From contig NZ_JONJ01000002.1 in assembly GCF_000711825.1 (NCBI RefSeq), positions 1 to 64,000 on the forward strand: DNA of 64,000 nt, given 5' to 3'. A program made the translations under genes and the position numbers. Every line of letters starts with the position of its first letter. Position 1 is the stretch's first letter. The notes beneath the pieces are model-generated. The model saw only the letters and a program-made list of their open reading frames with translations, made no database searches and had not been told where the DNA came from. Positions 16,900-25,279 of this stretch are shown here, one piece after another. This stretch comes from [Clostridium] aminophilum DSM 10710. GTDB lineage: Bacteria > Bacillota > Clostridia > Lachnospirales > Lachnospiraceae.

Positions 16900-17228
16900 A
16901 TGTTCCTCCATATTGTGATTCGCATCTCTTCTCTATACGCAGTGTATGCATGTTTTCCGGTGGGAAGGAAATGAAATTTCCCTGTTCGTTTTGCAGGCGA
17001 TTAATCCGCATTCGTCATTCATGACGCAAAGTACAGTTTAACATGAATAAGACCGAATAGGAATACCGCAAATATGGCGGGCGGCGTGGGAAAAGGCGGG
17101 AAAAGTTATATTCTTTCCCGATTTTGCCGAAATAATAATGATGTATATTTTCGGAAACAATTGTCACCTGAAAGGAACTGCAGTCTTTGGTTTCAACGGT
17201 CTGCACCTTTCAGATGGGAGAATGAGAC
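16900..17228. promoter_or_regulatory. Divergent intergenic region with a leader hairpin before the EAL gene
   Basis: Holds the promoters of hom (leftward) and the cyclic-di-GMP gene (rightward), neither clearly resolved. CTGAAAGGAACTGCAG at 17168-17183 can pair with CTGCACCTTTCAG at 17201-17213. The hairpin ends right before the ribosome-binding site GGGAG at 17216-17220, so it could influence translation. Confidence 0.4.
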
Positions 17229-19166
17229 ATGTTTTTCAAGATAGAAGAGGAAATGCGGAAGAATCCGCTGTACTACGCGGATGAGATCAACCGGATCAAT
17301 CTCCGCGCGGTTTCCCTGATTCCGCTGATTGGAATTCCGGCAAGCATATTCAATATTCTGGCCCATATGATCATGACCCGGCAGACTTACGCCCAACAGA
17401 TCGGAATCATTCTGCTGGTGTATTACTGTGCTGTTCTGATGATCTCGAAGGCCGCTTCGCTGGCTCATTATACCGGCGGAACGACACTGATCTATCTGGT
17501 TCAGGCCCCGGTCTATCTGATCACGATCCTGAGCGGAACGGTTCTCGATCCCGATTATCAGGCCATCACGTTCCTTCTCTATCTCATTGCCCTTCCGCCG
17601 TTTGTTCTTGACCGGCCAGGGAAGGCGATCGGCGTGATGAGCCTGTGGACACTTCTGTTTATCGGACTGAGCCGGATCTGCAAGGCGGATTCTGTATTCC
17701 GCGGGGATTTTCTGCATGCCATGCAGGCCTATTTCCTCTCGCTCGGAGCACAGATTATTATTCTCGACAGCCGTTTTAAGATGATCCGGAATCATCTGGA
17801 GATGATCCGGTATTCCGAGACCGATGAACTGACCGGGCTGCTGAACCGGCGTTTTTTTCTGCTGAATGTGTCGAAGCTGATTATGGCGCGGAAAGCGTCA
17901 TTTATCCGGGCGGAAATCTGTGAAGTCGGGGAGCGGGACGGAATTCCGGCGACAGAATTTACGGAAAAATCGGTGGAGAAAAAAGTCCGTCCGGTCAATC
18001 CCAGCCCTCTTGTGATCGCCGCCTTTGATATCTCCCAAATGCGCAGTTATAACGAACAGAACGGATACCACGAGGGAAATCAGCTTCTGATTGAGGTCGG
18101 AAAACGCCTGTCGGAGGAATTTCCGGGCTGTCTTACCGCGCGGTTTGAGGAAGATCATTTTTATGTATTTGCGCATCAGAATATGGTGGAGCTGGCGATC
18201 GATCATCTGCGGGAACATCCGGTTCTGGGAACATCGGGGCATCCGATTGTGATTACGATCGGAATGTACCGCATAGCGGAAAATGATTCCGTCACGATGG
18301 CCTGTGACCGCGCGGCGCTTGCACAGCAGAGAGCGACCAAGGCACAGCCGGTACGGGTTTACGACGAACAACTCCGGACGGAGCATGAACTCACGCAGCA
18401 TCTGCTGAACCGCTTTCATGAGGCGATCGCTGCCCGCGAATTTGAAGTTTATTATCAGCCGATTGTCGACAGCCGCACCGGAGAGATCGTCTATATGGAA
18501 GCACTGGTTCGCTGGATGAACCCGGAGCGCGGACTCATTTCCCCTGGGGTGATTATTCCTCTTCTCGAAGACAACGGATATATCACCGAACTGGATCTGT
18601 ATGTTGTCCGCCGCGTAGCGGAGGATATGCTGGCGGGGGATCGGGAAGGGTTTCCGAAGAATCCGGTCAGCGTCAACCTCTCAAGAATGGACTTTTCGGC
18701 GAAAGATATGCCGCAGGAAATCACCGCCATTCTGGACTCCGCGAATATTCCGCGCAGCCGGATTATGATTGAGGTGACGGAGAGTGCATTTGCCATCGCC
18801 AATGCGCGGATCCGTGAATCGCTGATCCGGTTCCACAGGCTTGGATTCAAAGTATGGATGGATGATTTCGGAAGCGGTTACTCGTCGCTGAATCTTCTGC
18901 GGGAATTTCATTTCGATACGGTGAAATTCGATATGCAGTTTGTGAAGAATCTGGCCGATGAAGAAAAGAGCCGTACGATCCTGAGGCATCTGATCGAGTT
19001 GGTAGAGGCACTCGGCATCGTGACGCTGGTGGAAGGTATTGAGACAGAAGAGCAAAAAGAGCTGATTTCGGAGATGGGCGCACGGCTGATGCAGGGATAC
19101 ATTTTCGGACGGCCGATCCCGTTTGATGAGGTACGGGAAAAATACCGGAAGGAAGAGAGCGAATGA
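17229..19166 (+). CDS. Membrane cyclic-di-GMP phosphodiesterase (EAL) with degenerate GGDEF domain
   Basis: 645 residues. About five to six membrane segments span residues 30-190. A GGDEF-like domain follows (ETDELTGLLNRRFFLLN) whose signature is FEEDHF instead of GGDEF, so it should not make cyclic di-GMP; it may bind GTP. The EAL domain is intact: YQPIVDSRTGEIVYMEALVRW with the EAL glutamate near residue 424, SVNLSRMDF, EVTESAF, MDDFGSGYSSLN, VKFDMQF, VEGIET and MQGYIFGRPI. It probably hydrolyses cyclic di-GMP at the membrane. The gene overlaps the next by 4 bp (ATGA), so the pair is co-expressed. Confidence 0.93.
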   Translation: MFFKIEEEMRKNPLYYADEINRINLRAVSLIPLIGIPASIFNILAHMIMTRQTYAQQIGIILLVYYCAVLMISKAASLAHYTGGTTLIYLVQAPVYLITILSGTVLDPDYQAITFLLYLIALPPFVLDRPGKAIGVMSLWTLLFIGLSRICKADSVFRGDFLHAMQAYFLSLGAQIIILDSRFKMIRNHLEMIRYSETDELTGLLNRRFFLLNVSKLIMARKASFIRAEICEVGERDGIPATEFTEKSVEKKVRPVNPSPLVIAAFDISQMRSYNEQNGYHEGNQLLIEVGKRLSEEFPGCLTARFEEDHFYVFAHQNMVELAIDHLREHPVLGTSGHPIVITIGMYRIAENDSVTMACDRAALAQQRATKAQPVRVYDEQLRTEHELTQHLLNRFHEAIAAREFEVYYQPIVDSRTGEIVYMEALVRWMNPERGLISPGVIIPLLEDNGYITELDLYVVRRVAEDMLAGDREGFPKNPVSVNLSRMDFSAKDMPQEITAILDSANIPRSRIMIEVTESAFAIANARIRESLIRFHRLGFKVWMDDFGSGYSSLNLLREFHFDTVKFDMQFVKNLADEEKSRTILRHLIELVEALGIVTLVEGIETEEQKELISEMGARLMQGYIFGRPIPFDEVREKYRKEESE

Positions 19167-21235
19167 GAAAGAATATCGAAGAATGGATGGAAAATATTCC
19201 CGGCGGAATGATCATATTCCGCGCGGATGATTCCAGTGAGATTGTGTATGCAAACCGGAGAGCCATGGAGATCTACGGCTGCTTTTCCATGGAAGAACTC
19301 CTGAAACTCACCGGGAAAAGCTTTATCGGCGGAATCTTTGAGGAAGACCGTTACCGCGCGGAAAAAGGCATCTGGGGACAGATTGACACCGGGAAACGGA
19401 ATTATGATCATGTGGTTTTTCGTGTGCACACCAAAAACGGCACCATGCGGCAGCTGGATGCCTTCGGCCGTCTGACGGACGATCCGGATTTCGGTTTTGT
19501 CTTTTACGTCTTTCTGGCGGACAATGATCAGGTTCTGGGCGGATATCAGGCCAGAAGAGCCGCGTTCGAGCATTTTATGTGTGAGGGCGAGACCAACGGA
19601 AAAGATCTGACGGAGCCGGGGTATAAAGGGTATCTGTATTTCAATCTGAGTAAGAGCGTGCCGGTTTTGAAATATGACGGGATCCGTTATATCCCGGACG
19701 GAGAAGAGAAGACGCACACGTACGAAGACCATTTTGAATTTGTGATGTCGCGGATGTTCAACGATGAAGACCGCCGGAACGCGCAGAAGTATTCGAGAAG
19801 TCGGCTTCTCACCTATTACCAGTCCGGAAAGCGGACGCTCCAGACAAACCTGCGTTACCGGTGCCGCGGCGGATGGATCAATATTCACACCGATTTTATG
19901 ATGACGGAGGATCCCGATACCGGCGACGTGATCCTGCTGGTGCAGAATGAAAACAACTCCACGGAGATGCTGTTTGAGAGAATCATCGGAACCGTAATTA
20001 CGGATCTGTTTGAGGAAATGATCTATATCGACGGACCGGCGGATGTGGTGCTGGTGGAAGATCACCGCGGCGAAGAGCCGGTCCGCGTCAAAGCGTCGTT
20101 CCGAGCCTCGACAAGACGCATCTGTCTGGAGACCGGACTGTCGGAAGAGAAGCCGGAGGATTTTCTGGTCACACTGGGCAATGTGGCAGCGGATGAAGAA
20201 AAAGTGGGATGGACCTTCCGGAAAGACGGGCGCATCAAGCTGGCGCAGCTCCGGGAACCGTATCGGGGATCGGGACAGTTTTTTATTCTGCTGAATGATA
20301 TTACCGACCGGGTTGAAGAGTATATGGACCGTTCGGAAACGAACAGTCCGGAGTCGGAGAAATCGTCGGCCCTCGCCCACGAGTACTTTACGGTGATTGA
20401 AATCGATGTGAAGGAGCGGAAAATCAAACCGTATAAGATCTATGACAATTCGCCGCAGATTCTGGTGGACCTTATCAACGAGGGCGATTATGACAAGGTG
20501 TGCCGAGCATTTACCCGATATATGGTCTCCGGCCGTTATCAGAAGACCTTTGCCAAATACAGTCAGCTGGATTATATGGCAAAACGTCTTTCGGAGATCC
20601 CGACCTACGATTACATTTTTGAGTCCAGCAGCGGATTTTTTACAAAATTCCGTGCCGTCCGGATGAAGGAGATAAACGGCGAGGTGACCCGGATGATCGT
20701 CGGTTTCTCGGACTGCGATCAGGAAGTGCGAAATTACAATAAAGTATATCAGGAATCCATGACGGATGAGCTGACGGGACTGAACAACCGTTTCGGACTG
20801 CGGGAGGATTTCAATGGCTTCCCGGGAAGAACGCTGGTGATCGGCCGGTTCGATATCGACGAGTTCCGCAGAATCAACGATCAGTGCGGACACGATGCCG
20901 GAGATGCCGCGCTCCGCGATTACGCACAGCTCCTTCGGAAGTCATTTCAGGAGATGAACATTTACCGGTACGGAAGCGACGAGTTTTTAATAATCGGTGA
21001 TTATCTGCCGGGATCATTTGAACAGAGCATCGCGGCGTATCAGTCCGGTCTCGAGAGCATGACGGTTCCCGGCACGGAGCAGAAACTGAGCGCAAGCGTG
21101 GGATATGTCACCGCATACTGCGAGTCCAATGAGATGCTGAGGCACATGCTCCGCGCATCGGGCCAGAATCTGCAGAAGGTAAAGAATAACGGAAAACGAG
21201 GCATCTTCGGATGTATTTACAGGGAAGAAAACTGA
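19163..21235 (+). CDS. PAS-domain protein with C-terminal GGDEF-like (GSDEF) domain
   Basis: 690 residues, coupled to the EAL gene by an ATGA overlap. An N-terminal PAS domain (MENIPGGMIIFRADDSSEIVYANRRAMEIYG) is followed by a long middle region with probable further PAS-like folds (about 170-430) and a C-terminal GGDEF-type domain (MTDELTGLNNRFGLRED ... FDIDEFRRINDQCGHDAGD). The signature is YGSDEF at about residue 604, with serine replacing the second glycine. Cyclase activity is uncertain. No membrane segment is evident. The pair with the upstream EAL protein suggests opposing or co-regulated roles in one cyclic-di-GMP circuit. Confidence 0.88.
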   Translation: MRKNIEEWMENIPGGMIIFRADDSSEIVYANRRAMEIYGCFSMEELLKLTGKSFIGGIFEEDRYRAEKGIWGQIDTGKRNYDHVVFRVHTKNGTMRQLDAFGRLTDDPDFGFVFYVFLADNDQVLGGYQARRAAFEHFMCEGETNGKDLTEPGYKGYLYFNLSKSVPVLKYDGIRYIPDGEEKTHTYEDHFEFVMSRMFNDEDRRNAQKYSRSRLLTYYQSGKRTLQTNLRYRCRGGWINIHTDFMMTEDPDTGDVILLVQNENNSTEMLFERIIGTVITDLFEEMIYIDGPADVVLVEDHRGEEPVRVKASFRASTRRICLETGLSEEKPEDFLVTLGNVAADEEKVGWTFRKDGRIKLAQLREPYRGSGQFFILLNDITDRVEEYMDRSETNSPESEKSSALAHEYFTVIEIDVKERKIKPYKIYDNSPQILVDLINEGDYDKVCRAFTRYMVSGRYQKTFAKYSQLDYMAKRLSEIPTYDYIFESSSGFFTKFRAVRMKEINGEVTRMIVGFSDCDQEVRNYNKVYQESMTDELTGLNNRFGLREDFNGFPGRTLVIGRFDIDEFRRINDQCGHDAGDAALRDYAQLLRKSFQEMNIYRYGSDEFLIIGDYLPGSFEQSIAAYQSGLESMTVPGTEQKLSASVGYVTAYCESNEMLRHMLRASGQNLQKVKNNGKRGIFGCIYREEN

Positions 21236-21328
21236 GCCGGTTGACAGAACGCGTCAGATCCGTTACAATACAGAAAAAAGATTGCGCACAATTTAATTAA
21301 GGCGATTTCTGATGGAGAAAGGACTGAT

Positions 21329-22141
21329 ATGATGTATGATGTGATTGTGATCGGATCCGGTCCGGCTGGACTTTCCGCAGCCGTTAATGTCCGACAGAGA
21401 GGCGGGAGCGTTCTGGTGATCGGAACCGCGCAGGACAGCAATCCGCTGTATAAGGCAGAGCGGATTGACAATTATCTCGGACTTCCGGGGCTCTCCGGAA
21501 AAGAGATGCTGGAGGTTTTCACCGAGCACGCAAAAAAGATGGGCGTGGAGTTTGTTCAGAACCGTGTTCTCAGCGCGATGAATATGGGAAAGACGTGGAT
21601 GGTCGGCGCCGGGAGCGAAGTATATGAGGCATATGCGCTTGTGCTTGGCGGCGGAATTGTGAGAGGACAGGCATACCCGGGAGAAAAAGAGCATCTCGGC
21701 CGCGGTGTGAGCTACTGTGCCACCTGCGACGGCATGCTGTATAAAGGAAAGAAAACGGCGGTTATTGTCTACGGCGACGCCGATAAGAAAGAGGCTGATT
21801 TTCTGTCGGGAATCGGCTGCGAGGTAACTCTTTTGGATAAACCGAAGAGCGTCGCGATCGAAGATGCGGAGGCCGGTGTCCTGCTGACGGCCGACGGGGA
21901 GCAGTATGAGGTCAGTTGCGTCTTTATTCTCAGACCGTCTATCGCTCCGAATGACCTTTTCCCGGCGCTGGAACTGGACGGAAACTTTATCCGTGTGGAC
22001 CGGTCCATGAAGACGAATATTGATGGACTCTGGGCTGCAGGAGACTGCACGGGAACTCCGCTTCAGGTTTCCAAGGCGGTCGGTGAGGGACTGATTGCCG
22101 GTCAGGCCGCGATGGCCCATGCGGTAAAACAGAAAGCATAA
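21329..22141 (+). CDS. Thioredoxin-reductase-like FAD-dependent oxidoreductase
   Basis: 270 residues, preceded by GAGAAAGGA. The N-terminal FAD motif (DVIVIGSGPAGLSAAVNVRQRG), the redox pair YCATCDG (CxxC) and the C-terminal FAD motif (GLWAAGDCTGTPLQVSKAVGEGLIAG) are those of thioredoxin reductases. The protein is about 40 residues shorter than typical TrxB. The central NAD(P)H-binding motif is weak (AVIVYGDADKKEADF lacks the GGGxSA pattern). It may therefore use another electron donor, such as ferredoxin or a partner flavoprotein, or be a specialised paralogue. No thioredoxin gene is next to it. Confidence 0.85.
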   Translation: MMYDVIVIGSGPAGLSAAVNVRQRGGSVLVIGTAQDSNPLYKAERIDNYLGLPGLSGKEMLEVFTEHAKKMGVEFVQNRVLSAMNMGKTWMVGAGSEVYEAYALVLGGGIVRGQAYPGEKEHLGRGVSYCATCDGMLYKGKKTAVIVYGDADKKEADFLSGIGCEVTLLDKPKSVAIEDAEAGVLLTADGEQYEVSCVFILRPSIAPNDLFPALELDGNFIRVDRSMKTNIDGLWAAGDCTGTPLQVSKAVGEGLIAGQAAMAHAVKQKA

Positions 22142-22159
22142 GAATGATCCATAATACAA

Positions 22160-22205
22160 AAACGCTCCGCCTTTTCCGGTTCGGATAGGGCGGAGCGTTT
22201 TATTT
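22160..22205 (+). terminator. Terminator of the flavoprotein gene
   Basis: AAACGCTCCGCC / GGGCGGAGCGTTT followed by TATTT. Confidence 0.8.
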
Positions 22206-22236
22206 CATAGGGAATTTCGGAGAAATTTCCTATGAA
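22204..22236. repeat. Palindrome of the terminator-associated repeat family, between two terminators
   Basis: TTCATAGGGAATTTC-GGA-GAAATTTCCTATGAA. It is the reverse complement of the 15346 and 30527 copies. It lies between the terminator of the flavoprotein gene and that of the opposite-strand tRNA, so it touches a terminator on both sides. Confidence 0.8.
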
Positions 22237-22267
22237 AAAAAGGCTTTCCGAAGATCGGAAAGCCTTA
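22237..22267 (-). terminator. Terminator of the tRNA-Lys gene
   Basis: On the minus strand AAGGCTTTCCGATCTTCGGAAAGCCTTTTTTT: a perfect stem with a T7 run directly after the tRNA. Confidence 0.85.
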
Positions 22268-22269
22268 AG

Positions 22270-22342
22270 TGCGCCTTCAGGGACTCGAACCCTGGACAAA
22301 TAGATTAAGAGTCTACTGCTCTACCAACTGAGCTAAAAGCGC
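22270..22342 (-). tRNA. tRNA-Lys (anticodon CUU)
   Basis: The minus strand folds as a full cloverleaf: acceptor GCGCTTT/AAGGCGC with one G-U pair, D-arm GCTC-AGTTGGTA-GAGC, anticodon stem GTAGA/TCTAT with loop CTCTTAA (anticodon CTT), and T-arm CAGGG-TTCGAGT-CCCTG. The discriminator base is A and CCA is not encoded. It has its own promoter and terminator. Confidence 0.96.
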
Positions 22343-22352
22343 GAACAAATGT

Positions 22353-22381
22353 ATAATATATCATCCGGACTAAAAAGTCAA
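22353..22381 (-). promoter_or_regulatory. Promoter of tRNA-Lys
   Basis: On the minus strand TTGACT (22381-22376), a 17-bp spacer and TATTAT (22358-22353). Transcription would begin a few bases before the mature 5' end. Confidence 0.75.
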
Positions 22382-22611
22382 GAATAAATTTTAAAAAACA
22401 TAAAAAACCACAAAAAGCGTGAGATGACATTCATAACAAAACTTAAAATAATATTATACAAAAACTTATAAAACTAATCAAGAACCAATTTTGCAGCCAT
22501 CCCTGGTTTTTTGGGACTGTTTTTTGGCTTTTAAATTCAATAATATTAGTATGAACAATAACAAATCTGTGGTGGGAAAGCAGACTTTTTTCAGAAATCA
22601 GTAAAGGGGAG
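22382..22611. other. A+T-rich gene-free stretch before the LytTR gene
   Basis: Very A+T-rich with runs of A and T. A CCCTGGTTTTTTGGGACTG segment near 22502 may form a weak hairpin. It presumably holds the LytTR gene promoter, but none is clear. Confidence 0.35.
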
Positions 22612-22617
22612 ATGGCG

Positions 22618-23415
22618 ATGAAAAAAGAGGAATTGAACGAGGCGATAAGTCTGACGCAGAGATTTCTCAGGGATTTTTACCAGAAGAATCCGGAAACGGT
22701 TTTGGATCTGTGTCTTCCGGATGTGAGTTGGATCGGCGGAAAAATGGGACAGTTCGATCTGAGTCTCGAACAGGTTCAGGCAGATATCCGTTATGCGGCG
22801 GAGTCCTCAAGGTGCGGTCATATCCGGAATCAGGAGTATCATGTGGCTGCCAATACAGGAATCAGCTGTACGATCATCGGTCGTTACTGGGTGGTTGACG
22901 ACGAAGATTATCTGATTCAGGAAGAAAAACGATGTGTAGTTGTGTGGAAACAGTTCGCCGGTCAGCTGAGAATTCAGCATCTGGCAGTTTTCTCACCGAT
23001 GTCCCGGGGTGTCCTGCCGGAGCAGGACGACTTCGTTCATACGCTGGAGGACGCAAAACGGCATTATACGGCGGGACAGTCCGATCATCACGGCAGTCAG
23101 CCGAAACTGATGCTGAAAGATGTAGAGGGCACGATTCATTTTATAGATACGCTGTCGGTTCTCTATGTGGAGTCTTCCAAACGGTATGTCAATATCACGA
23201 CCGTGGACGGAACATTTACCGTTCGGGAAGCGATATCGGATATGGAAGAAAAACTTCACGATCCGTTTGTCCGGGTTCACCGCCGATACATCATCAATGC
23301 AAATTATGTGCGTGAAATCGACAATTACGAGATCTTTATGGAGAACGGCTTCCATTTCGGCATTCCGCCGAGAAATATGGCCGGTGTCAAGCAGCAGCTT
23401 GCCTCGGTTCTGTGA
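22618..23415 (+). CDS. LytTR-type DNA-binding regulator with N-terminal SnoaL-like domain
   Basis: 265 residues from ATG 22618; AAAGGGGA at 22603-22610 is too close to ATG 22612. The first 135 residues (LTQRFLRDFYQKNPETVLDLCLPDVSWIGGKMG ... GQLRIQHLAVFSPM) look like an NTF2/SnoaL-type pocket domain. The last 100 are a LytTR DNA-binding domain (IHFIDTLSVLYVESSKRYVNI ... PFVRVHRRYIINANYVREI). LytTR domains usually sit behind receiver domains; here a possible ligand pocket replaces the receiver, which suggests direct sensing of a small molecule. Target genes are not evident; the neighbours are a convergent MBL-fold gene and the tRNA. Confidence 0.88.
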   Translation: MKKEELNEAISLTQRFLRDFYQKNPETVLDLCLPDVSWIGGKMGQFDLSLEQVQADIRYAAESSRCGHIRNQEYHVAANTGISCTIIGRYWVVDDEDYLIQEEKRCVVVWKQFAGQLRIQHLAVFSPMSRGVLPEQDDFVHTLEDAKRHYTAGQSDHHGSQPKLMLKDVEGTIHFIDTLSVLYVESSKRYVNITTVDGTFTVREAISDMEEKLHDPFVRVHRRYIINANYVREIDNYEIFMENGFHFGIPPRNMAGVKQQLASVL

Positions 23416-23453
23416 GCAGAACTTTGGCCGGTTGCCTGAGATATGAAAAAAAG

Positions 23454-23496
23454 GCAGGATGTGCATTCAGGGGGAGATGCACATCCTGTCTTTTTT
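23454..23496. terminator. Terminator between convergent LytTR and MBL-fold genes
   Basis: GCAGGATGTGCA / TGCACATCCTGT with A7 on the left and T6 on the right, so it probably serves both genes. Confidence 0.8.
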
Positions 23497-23504
23497 ACGC
23501 GGCT

Positions 23505-23567
23505 GTCTCGACAAATCCCCGCCGCGGATCATGGCAAGGTGACATCTGCCACGCGCGGCGCAGGAAC
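23505..23567. repeat. Degenerate fragment possibly related to the terminator-associated repeats
   Basis: Right after the T6 tract comes CGCCGCGG ... AAGGTGACATCTGCCACGCGCGGCG, with outer GCCGCG/CGCGGC pairing. The shape resembles the family hairpin, but sequence match is weak and no palindrome is present. Confidence 0.3.
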
Positions 23568-24920
23568 TTACGGATGACAGTTTCCACAGGGTTTATACCC
23601 CTGCGCGATCGCCTCATCCCGCGTTCCGTGAAACTCCTTTTTGTTGTGGTCCTTCATCTTTTTTACCGAGCTGCAGTCCGGGAGATGGAAGATGCGGCTG
23701 GAGATGTTCAGAATATAGCCGGACGTTCCGCTGCCGGTACCGGACGGAACGGCTGAAACGGCTGAAACGGCTGACCCCTCTTTGCCGGAGGCGGCTTTTT
23801 GACCGGTTTTCTTTCCGGATGTGGAAACGCCGCTTCCGGGTGCATACGGATCTCCGGAAGGTGTTTTCTCCGAGGAGAAGGAAATGACTGTTCCATCGCT
23901 GATACAGGTGATGGTTCCGCACTGATCGGTGCGGCGGAGTTCTGTCCCCGCGTCGCGGAGACGGCTTGTGACTTCGTCGTGAGGATGCCCGTAAGAGTTG
24001 CCCTGCGCGCAGGAAATTACAGCGTATTCAGGATCTACGGTGCGGAGCCACAGGTAGGAGGTGGAAGTGCTGCTCCCGTGATGTCCAACCTTGAGTACGT
24101 CGGCCTGAACGGATCTGCCGGAATTCAGAATGGTCTCTTCCTCTTCCCGTTCTGCATCACCGGTAAAGAGAAAATGAGTCTGCCCATAGGTCACCCGAAG
24201 GACAATCGATGTGTTGTTTTTATTGTCTGCCTGTGCAGAGACCGGCCCGAGGATTTCAACCGATGCGGAACCGAGCGGCAGCACATCTCCCGCTGCGGGC
24301 ACCTCGAGGGAGACATTTTTTTCTCCGAGTGCCTTTACGAGGTCACGGAATGCTTCCGTCGTGTCGGTTAAGACCGGCGAAAATGCACGCCCGATATCTG
24401 CGGCGTGCGGGGCAGCGGCAAGCCCGCCGATATGATCTTCGTGGGCGTGTGTTGCCACAAGATAATCCAGTTTCTGAATACCGCGTTTTTTCAGGGCGCT
24501 GAAGACAAAGGAAGACGCTTCCTTCGGACCTCCGTCGATCAGCATGGAGGCACCGTCGCAGGTGAGGAGAGCGCTGTCACCCTGACCGACATCAAAAAAT
24601 TCGATTTTGAGACCGCTCGACTGCGGCGAGGCCGGCATAATGGAGACAGAGTCGGCCGCTTCCGGATCCGTGATCGACGGGATGTCTCCGAAGGAGACGG
24701 AGCTGTCATACGGGGCGGCTTCAGGGCCGGCTCCGGCACTGCTGTCGGCATGTTCGTCCGGACCGGCGCTGCCGTTTGATTGTCTGGAATCTGACTGAGA
24801 ATCCGCAGAAGCGGATGCGGCCGAAAAAACGGATGCGGCTCGGCCGGCGGAAGAACAGCCCGACGCGGTCATTGCGGCAGCAAGCAACAGGGAGAGTAGA
24901 GTGATCGGTTTGTGTTTCAT
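23568..24920 (-). CDS. Secreted metallo-beta-lactamase-fold (ComEC/Rec2-like) lipoprotein with C-terminal Cys-rich domain
   Basis: 450 residues, start with AAAGGATG upstream. A lipoprotein signal peptide (LLSLLLAAAMTASGC, lipid Cys at residue 22) precedes a low-complexity linker. A metallo-beta-lactamase fold follows (IEFFDVGQGDSALLTCDGASMLIDGG, THAHEDHIGG, HFLFTGDAERE, KVGHHGSSTS), like the DNA-degrading domain of ComEC and its free-standing secreted relatives. The last 50 residues (FHLPDCSSVKKMKDHNKKEFHG ... GYKPCGNCHP) match the small Ada-like metal-binding module often fused to such nucleases. It is probably an extracellular, membrane-anchored nuclease or phosphodiesterase; substrate not shown. 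Confidence 0.88.
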   Translation of the reverse strand: MKHKPITLLSLLLAAAMTASGCSSAGRAASVFSAASASADSQSDSRQSNGSAGPDEHADSSAGAGPEAAPYDSSVSFGDIPSITDPEAADSVSIMPASPQSSGLKIEFFDVGQGDSALLTCDGASMLIDGGPKEASSFVFSALKKRGIQKLDYLVATHAHEDHIGGLAAAPHAADIGRAFSPVLTDTTEAFRDLVKALGEKNVSLEVPAAGDVLPLGSASVEILGPVSAQADNKNNTSIVLRVTYGQTHFLFTGDAEREEEETILNSGRSVQADVLKVGHHGSSTSTSYLWLRTVDPEYAVISCAQGNSYGHPHDEVTSRLRDAGTELRRTDQCGTITCISDGTVISFSSEKTPSGDPYAPGSGVSTSGKKTGQKAASGKEGSAVSAVSAVPSGTGSGTSGYILNISSRIFHLPDCSSVKKMKDHNKKEFHGTRDEAIAQGYKPCGNCHP

Positions 24921-25279
24921 GATTTTTACATCCTTTCTAATGTAATATTATAGCATCTGCTTTGGAATCTGAACAGAAAACCGGACAGACGTTCGGCTCA
25001 GAGTGCCGGAAAACTTTGCGGAAGAAGGGAAACGAATCCGGAAAGAAAATCGGGGAAAGAGGTTGAAAAAGAATCTGTTTGCTGAAAAAAGAATCATAGG
25101 AAACAGAGTGCATAACCGATCGAAAAAAGGGTATAATATAATCAATATACCTTTGTCGGAAGAAACCGGCGTCCGGCTTATCGCATCGCCGGTTCGGACG
25201 AAGATTATAGAGAATAGGATAAGGAAGAGTGCGGCTATGACCGCATTCCAGGCAGAATCTCTATATATGGAGAAGAATT
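24921..25279. other. Divergent intergenic region before the giant cyclic-di-GMP gene
   Basis: No gene. A TATAAT at 25132-25137 is a good -10 candidate for the rightward gene, although the -35 17 bp upstream (TGCATA) is poor. The leader from there to the ATG is about 135 nt with no recognised riboswitch. Confidence 0.4.

Noticed and set aside
16900-17228. Cyclic-di-GMP (GEMM) riboswitch before the EAL gene
   Set aside because: Only a simple hairpin is present; the conserved GEMM core and tetraloop-receptor pattern were not found here or ahead of the surface genes.
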